This document shows, in pieces, positions 60,126-64,000 of a DNA stretch of 64,000 nt. Source of the stretch: Bacillota bacterium (GTDB lineage Bacteria > Bacillota > Sulfobacillia > Sulfobacillales > Sulfobacillaceae); the NCBI GenBank assembly GCA_023511625.1, contig JAIMBD010000003.1, positions 1 to 64,000 of the forward strand. The letters run 5' to 3'. Below the pieces are notes generated by a model. That model was given only the letters and a program-made list of their open reading frames with translations. It had not been told where the DNA came from and did not search any database. Position numbers and translations under genes: made by a program. Numbering within the stretch: the stretch's first letter is position 1; the number at the start of each line of letters is the position of its first letter.

Positions 60126-60619
60126 TGGGGGAGGTGGCGGCGTGGATTCGCACCTTGATGGTGGTGGTGCTGTTGGGCAACCTCGCGGAGTGGCTACTGC
60201 CGCGCGCCGACCTGCGCCGGTACGCGGGGTTAGTGGTGGGACTGTTCGTGCTCTGGGCCATGGCCCACCCCTTGGTGACGGCATGGGACGCCGTCCGGGT
60301 GCGACTCGGGGCGGCGCGCCTGGCCCTCCCTACGGGGGGCACCGGGCCCGAGCGGGACGCCCTCATCGCCCAGGAGGAGGTGGGACAGATCGCGGCCATG
60401 GTCAAAACCTTGCCCGGCGTAACAGACTGCACCGTGACGCGGTCAGGCTCCACCTGGGTGGTCTCGGTCGTCTTCGACCGCCCCGAGTCCCCGGGGCCGG
60501 TTCGGGCCTTCGTGGCCGCTGCGGTGCGCCTGGCGACGGGCAATCCCGCCGCTTCGCCCACCGTGCGCATCGTGACCCGGGGACCCGGAGAGGAGGGGAT
60601 GGGGCATGTTCCTCAGTGA
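60125..60619 (+). CDS. spoIIIAF: stage III sporulation protein SpoIIIAF
   Basis: A 164-aa protein with two N-terminal membrane helices and an extracytoplasmic ring-building-type domain (VKTLPGVTDCTVTRSGSTWV). The ATG shares one base with the spoIIIAE stop; a GTG codon immediately upstream is an alternative. It overlaps spoIIIAG by 14 bp. Confidence 0.87.
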   Translation: MGEVAAWIRTLMVVVLLGNLAEWLLPRADLRRYAGLVVGLFVLWAMAHPLVTAWDAVRVRLGAARLALPTGGTGPERDALIAQEEVGQIAAMVKTLPGVTDCTVTRSGSTWVVSVVFDRPESPGPVRAFVAAAVRLATGNPAASPTVRIVTRGPGEEGMGHVPQ

Positions 60620-61130
60620 TTGGTGGCAGCGGCTGAACCCGCGCCAGCGCGGCCAGGTGGTGCGCCTTGCCGCCCTGGCCGCGCTGGGAGTGGCTTTGAT
60701 GGCTTGGGGCAGCGGACTTGGGCAGCCAGCGCCGCGCCCCGCCCAGGCACCGGCCCCGGCGGCGCCAAGCAGTGGCGAGTGGGGCGCGGCCGAAGCCGCC
60801 GTGGCCCAAGAGCTGACAGGCGTGCTCGAGGCCATTCCCGGTGTGGGCCCGGTGACGGTAGCGGTCGACCTTCAGCACACGCCAGAGCGGCAGTACCTGT
60901 CGACGCGCGACAGTGCCCAAGGCGCCCCGCTGGTGTTGGAGCAGACCAACGGCCAAGCGGTGGTGCCCCTTGGCGAGGTCGGGCCGTCGGTGGTGGGCGT
61001 GGTGGTCGTCGCCCCGGCTGCCGCCGATCCCCGTATCCGCGAGGAGCTCACCGAGGCGGTGGAGACGCTCTTGGGGGTGGCGCCCTACCAGGTGTTGGTG
61101 CTGCCCGACCAGAGCGGGGCCGGCGGGTAA
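60606..61130 (+). CDS. spoIIIAG: stage III sporulation protein SpoIIIAG
   Basis: A 174-aa single-pass protein whose Bacillus homologue forms a large ring in the channel between mother cell and forespore. It has an N-terminal helix near 20-38, a Pro/Ala linker, then the ring-building domain LTGVLEAIPGVGPVTVAVDL and VVGVVVVAPAA. It is a little shorter than the Bacillus protein. Confidence 0.88.
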   Translation: MFLSDWWQRLNPRQRGQVVRLAALAALGVALMAWGSGLGQPAPRPAQAPAPAAPSSGEWGAAEAAVAQELTGVLEAIPGVGPVTVAVDLQHTPERQYLSTRDSAQGAPLVLEQTNGQAVVPLGEVGPSVVGVVVVAPAAADPRIREELTEAVETLLGVAPYQVLVLPDQSGAGG

Positions 61131-61222
61131 GGCGAGGCCGGGACGGGCCGGGTGGGCCCCCGCACAACCACAGGCAGCCGTGAAGGGGCGAAAGAGCCAA
61201 GGAGAAAGGAAAGGGATGGATC

Positions 61223-61747
61223 GTGAAACGGCCACAGTGGATTCGTTTTGCCGCCTTTGTCATGGTGTTGGCGGTACTCTTGGGCTATGTCGTCTACCAC
61301 CGAGGAGAGCCGAAGTCGGTCAGCGCGCCCACCGGTTCGGCCCCGGCCGTCTCGGCCCAAGGCTCGACGGCGGCCCAAGGCGTGCAGGCGCTGGAAAACT
61401 ACTTTGTGAATTACCGCGCCCAGCGCGACCGGGTCATGAGCCAGGAGATCGCCACCTTGCAGAATCTGCTCAAGGAACCCGGGCTCTCCAGTCAGGCCAA
61501 GGCCGAGGCCACCAAGACGCTGGTCCGCGACACCCAGGAGATGAAGCAGGAGATGGAAGTGGAGCGCCTGTTGTCGGCGCGCGGATTTCCCCTGGCAGCG
61601 GCCACCATCACCCAGTCCTCGGCCGTGGTGGTGGTGGGCGCGGCCCAACTGACCGAAAGCCAGATCGCGCAGATCGCGGACGCCGTGATGACCGTCACCC
61701 ATCTACAGCCCGAGAATATCGTCATCATGCCCAAGGCGTCGGGGTAA
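61223..61747 (+). CDS. spoIIIAH: stage III sporulation protein SpoIIIAH
   Basis: A 174-aa single-pass protein that pairs with SpoIIQ across the intermembrane space in Bacillus. It has an N-terminal helix, a Ser/Ala linker, a charged helix (NYFVNYRAQRDRVMSQEIAT) and the YscJ/FliF-like ring domain near the end. The start is GTG after AAGGAAAGGG. The 92-bp gap from spoIIIAG is the largest inside the operon. Confidence 0.9.
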   Translation: MKRPQWIRFAAFVMVLAVLLGYVVYHRGEPKSVSAPTGSAPAVSAQGSTAAQGVQALENYFVNYRAQRDRVMSQEIATLQNLLKEPGLSSQAKAEATKTLVRDTQEMKQEMEVERLLSARGFPLAAATITQSSAVVVVGAAQLTESQIAQIADAVMTVTHLQPENIVIMPKASG

Positions 61748-61826
61748 GGCAGGGATGGGTTCCTCTGGACAAGGGGATCCGGTTGTGGTCTAGTATGGGG
61801 GAGAATCGTGCGGGAGGGAGCGACCT

Positions 61827-63173
61827 CTGTTCAAGAAGATCCTGGTGGCCAACCGCGGGGAGATCGCTGTGCGCGTGATGCGCGCGGCCCGGGAGTTGGG
61901 AATCAAGACGGTAGCGGTGTACTCGGAGGCCGACAAGGACGCGCTGCACGTGGAGTACGCCGACGAGGCCTTCCCCATTGGCCCGGCGCCCGCGGCCTTG
62001 AGCTACCTGCACATCCCCAACATCATCAACGCCGCCGTTCAGACCGGAGCCGAGGCCATTCATCCCGGATACGGTTTCCTGTCCGAGAACCACCACTTCG
62101 CGGAAGTCTGCGCCACCTGGCACTTGACCTTCATCGGCCCGCCGCCGGCAGCCATCGAACAGATGGGCGTCAAGGCGCAGGCCCGCCAGCTGATGCAGCG
62201 GGCGGGGGTGCCGGTGGTGCCGGGCACTGAGGGGCCTGTCACCAGCTTGGAGGAGGCGCGGGCCACGGCCGACGCCATCGGGTACCCGGTCATGGTCAAG
62301 GCCTCCTTCGGCGGGGGTGGCCGCGGAATCCGAGTGGTGGAACGGCGCGAAGAGCTCGAGGAGGCGCTGGAGCGGGCCAGCCGCGAGGCCAAATCGGCCT
62401 TTGGCCAGGGCGACGTCTATCTTGAAAAATACCTCCACAACCCGCGCCACATCGAGATTCAGGTCTTGGCCGACGCCCACGGCCGCATCGTGACGCTGGG
62501 CGAGCGCGAGTCCTCCATCCAGCGGCGCCGGCAAAAGCTTTTGGAGGAGGCGCCTTCGGTGGCCGTCAACGAAGACCTGCGCCGGCGCATGAGCGAGGCG
62601 GCGGTGCGCGCCGCCGCCGCCGTCGGTTACACCAGTGCCGGGACTCTGGAATTTCTGCTCGATCAGGACGGCTCGTTTTACTTTATGGAAATGAATACCC
62701 GCATCCAGGTCGAGCACCCTGTAACCGAGATGGTCACCGGCATCGACATCGTCAAGGAGCAACTGTGCGTCGCCGCCGGCTATCCCCTCACGGTCCCGGA
62801 AGGGCCGGTGGCGCTGCGGGGTTGGAGCATCGAGTGCCGCATCAACGCCGAAGACCCGGCGCAGGGGTTTCGCCCCAGTCCCGGCCGCATCAGCCGGTGG
62901 CGGGAGCCCGGGGGGCCGTGGGTACGGGTCGATGCCGGCATGCGCGAGGGCTTGGCCGTGCAATCGTTCTACGACTCCCTGCTGGCCAAGGTCGTGACCT
63001 GGGGCCGGGACCGGGCCGAGGCCGTGGCCCGCATGCGCCGTGCGCTGGCGGAGTTTGAGGTGGAGGGGGTAAAGACCACGCTCGACCTGCACCGCCGCTT
63101 GATGGAGGACGAAGACTTTCAAGCCGGTCGCATCCACGTCAATTTCCTGGCCGAACGGGTGCCGGGAGCCTGA
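61827..63173 (+). CDS. accC: biotin carboxylase AccC, apparent CTG start
   Basis: The 448-aa ATP-grasp subunit of acetyl-CoA carboxylase. It carries ATP-binding KASFGGGGRGIRVV, HIEIQVLAD, the QRRRQKLLEEAPS region and MEMNTRIQVEHPVTEMVTG. The family N-terminus (FKKILVANRGEIA) is encoded from 61830; the codon before it is CTG, not ATG, GTG or TTG, with GGGAGGGAG six bases ahead. The in-frame GTG at 61845 would delete part of the first strand. The Cys near residue 230 of E. coli AccC is Ser here. accB, normally just upstream, is missing. Confidence 0.93.
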   Translation: MFKKILVANRGEIAVRVMRAARELGIKTVAVYSEADKDALHVEYADEAFPIGPAPAALSYLHIPNIINAAVQTGAEAIHPGYGFLSENHHFAEVCATWHLTFIGPPPAAIEQMGVKAQARQLMQRAGVPVVPGTEGPVTSLEEARATADAIGYPVMVKASFGGGGRGIRVVERREELEEALERASREAKSAFGQGDVYLEKYLHNPRHIEIQVLADAHGRIVTLGERESSIQRRRQKLLEEAPSVAVNEDLRRRMSEAAVRAAAAVGYTSAGTLEFLLDQDGSFYFMEMNTRIQVEHPVTEMVTGIDIVKEQLCVAAGYPLTVPEGPVALRGWSIECRINAEDPAQGFRPSPGRISRWREPGGPWVRVDAGMREGLAVQSFYDSLLAKVVTWGRDRAEAVARMRRALAEFEVEGVKTTLDLHRRLMEDEDFQAGRIHVNFLAERVPGA

Positions 63174-63192
63174 ACCCGGGGGGAGGACAACC

Positions 63193-63588
63193 ATGCCGAG
63201 CCAGGTGCCGGCGTCGGGGACGCCGAGGCCCCAAGTGCGCGTTCAGATCGGACACGAGGTGATTGGCACCATTGCCGCCCTGGCCGCCTCGCAGGTGGAG
63301 GGGGTGGTGGGGTTGAGTCCGGGGCTGGTGGGCAACTTGAGCGAGCGCTTGGGCAAGCGCTCCCAAGGGCCGCACGGGGTGCGGGTGGATCTGGAGGGGC
63401 AGACGGTCGGCCTGTCCCTAAACCTGGTGGTGGCCTACGGCAGCCGGATCCCGGAGGTGGCGCAGCGGGTGCAAGAGCGCGTCAAGCGCATGGTCGAGGC
63501 CATGACCGGGCTTTGGGTGCGCGAGGTGTCGATCCACGTCCAGGGGGTTTCGTTCACCCCTGCCCGTTCCGGCCGGGGCCCGAGCTGA
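63193..63588 (+). CDS. Asp23/Gls24 family protein, YqhY-like
   Basis: A 131-aa protein with the Asp23 core (VIGTIAALAASQVEGVVGLS and the VDLEGQTVGLSLNLVVAYG strand pair). In Bacillus yqhY lies between accBC and nusB and is linked to control of acetyl-CoA carboxylase activity. The gene order here is the same. ATG after GGGGGGAGG. Confidence 0.9.
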   Translation: MPSQVPASGTPRPQVRVQIGHEVIGTIAALAASQVEGVVGLSPGLVGNLSERLGKRSQGPHGVRVDLEGQTVGLSLNLVVAYGSRIPEVAQRVQERVKRMVEAMTGLWVREVSIHVQGVSFTPARSGRGPS

Positions 63589-63646
63589 GGAGCGCTGGGC
63601 TCTGGTCAGACCCGAGGCCGCGAGAGGGAAGGGAGGCCCGCCGTTC

Positions 63647-64000
63647 ATGCCGCGACACCGGGGGCGCATCGCCGCGCTGAAGATGTTGTTCGAGGAGGAC
63701 CTGGCCCATCCGGCCGTCGAGGCGCTGTTAGAGCGGGGGCTCGCCGAGGTTAGGCGTTCCGACCGCGAATTTGTCATCGGCCTGGTCCAGGGGACCTTGG
63801 CTCACCGCGCGGAGATCGACGCCGCCATCGAATCGGTGGCCGTGGGCTGGCGCATCGGGCGCATGCCGGCGGTCGACCGCAACATCCTGCGCCTGGCCAC
63901 CTACGAGCTGGGGTGGACGCCGGAGGTCCCGGCGTCGGTGGTGATCGACGAGGCGGTGGAGTTGGCGGACACCTACAGTACACCCGAGGGCAAGCGGTTT
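63647..64000 (+). CDS. nusB: transcription antitermination factor NusB (partial, runs off the right edge)
   Basis: The first 118 codons of NusB, which binds boxA RNA with NusE in rRNA antitermination. Visible are RGRIAALKMLFEEDLAHP and the family stretch RMPAVDRNILRLATYEL followed by VVIDEAVELADTYSTPEGKRF. The ATG follows GGGAAGGGAGG. The frame is open to the last base; 15-30 residues probably remain outside the window. Confidence 0.93.
   Translation, partial: MPRHRGRIAALKMLFEEDLAHPAVEALLERGLAEVRRSDREFVIGLVQGTLAHRAEIDAAIESVAVGWRIGRMPAVDRNILRLATYELGWTPEVPASVVIDEAVELADTYSTPEGKRF

Overview
The window is one continuous stretch of a high-G+C, endospore-forming Firmicute chromosome. A complete spoIIIAA-AH operon and an unsplit sigK show the endospore lineage. 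sufCDSUB with sufU and several Bacillus-like gene neighbourhoods point to Bacillota. The high G+C, many GTG/TTG starts and missing genes relative to Bacillus suggest a deep clostridial or Sulfobacillus/Thermaerobacter-like lineage; this placement is inference. No rRNA, tRNA, CRISPR array, insertion sequence or prophage was recognised.

Layout: 1-1089 holds no convincing intact gene but has a good sigma-A promoter. 1090-5549 carries an orphan branched-chain-amino-acid-type binding lipoprotein, a ThDP-dependent enzyme of unknown substrate and an MFS transporter. 5627-8937 has a MurT-like ligase and SelB. 9119-31397 is a long housekeeping block matching the Bacillus secDF - relA - dtd - hisS - aspS - rarA - rrf2 - mnmA - yrrD - yrrI - alaS - ireB - ruvX - yrzB - mltG order, with a 6S RNA gene between aspS and rarA. 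Genes usual in Bacillus (recJ, apt, iscS, recD2) are absent here.

31483-41732 is accessory: two MFS transporters, sigK, two long non-coding stretches, a DUF347 membrane protein, a DoxX protein, and a cluster (39042-41732) of small unknown proteins plus a HipA-like kinase. Two genes of that cluster are preceded by very good sigma-K and sigma-E type promoters, suggesting a mother-cell (spore coat) kinase/substrate module. This is the best candidate for an undescribed system in the window.

41769-47297 (minus strand) is the SUF iron-sulfur assembly operon sufC-sufD-sufS-sufU-sufB plus a Rieske protein. 47476-55642 is a shikimate/one-carbon block: yqeG, aroE, prepilin peptidase, aroC, an aroK-aroB fusion, gcvH, glyA, aroQ, pepP-like. 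55695-64000 runs efp, a zinc-ribbon protein, spoIIIAA-AH, accC (apparently starting at CTG and lacking accB next door), an Asp23 protein and the start of nusB.
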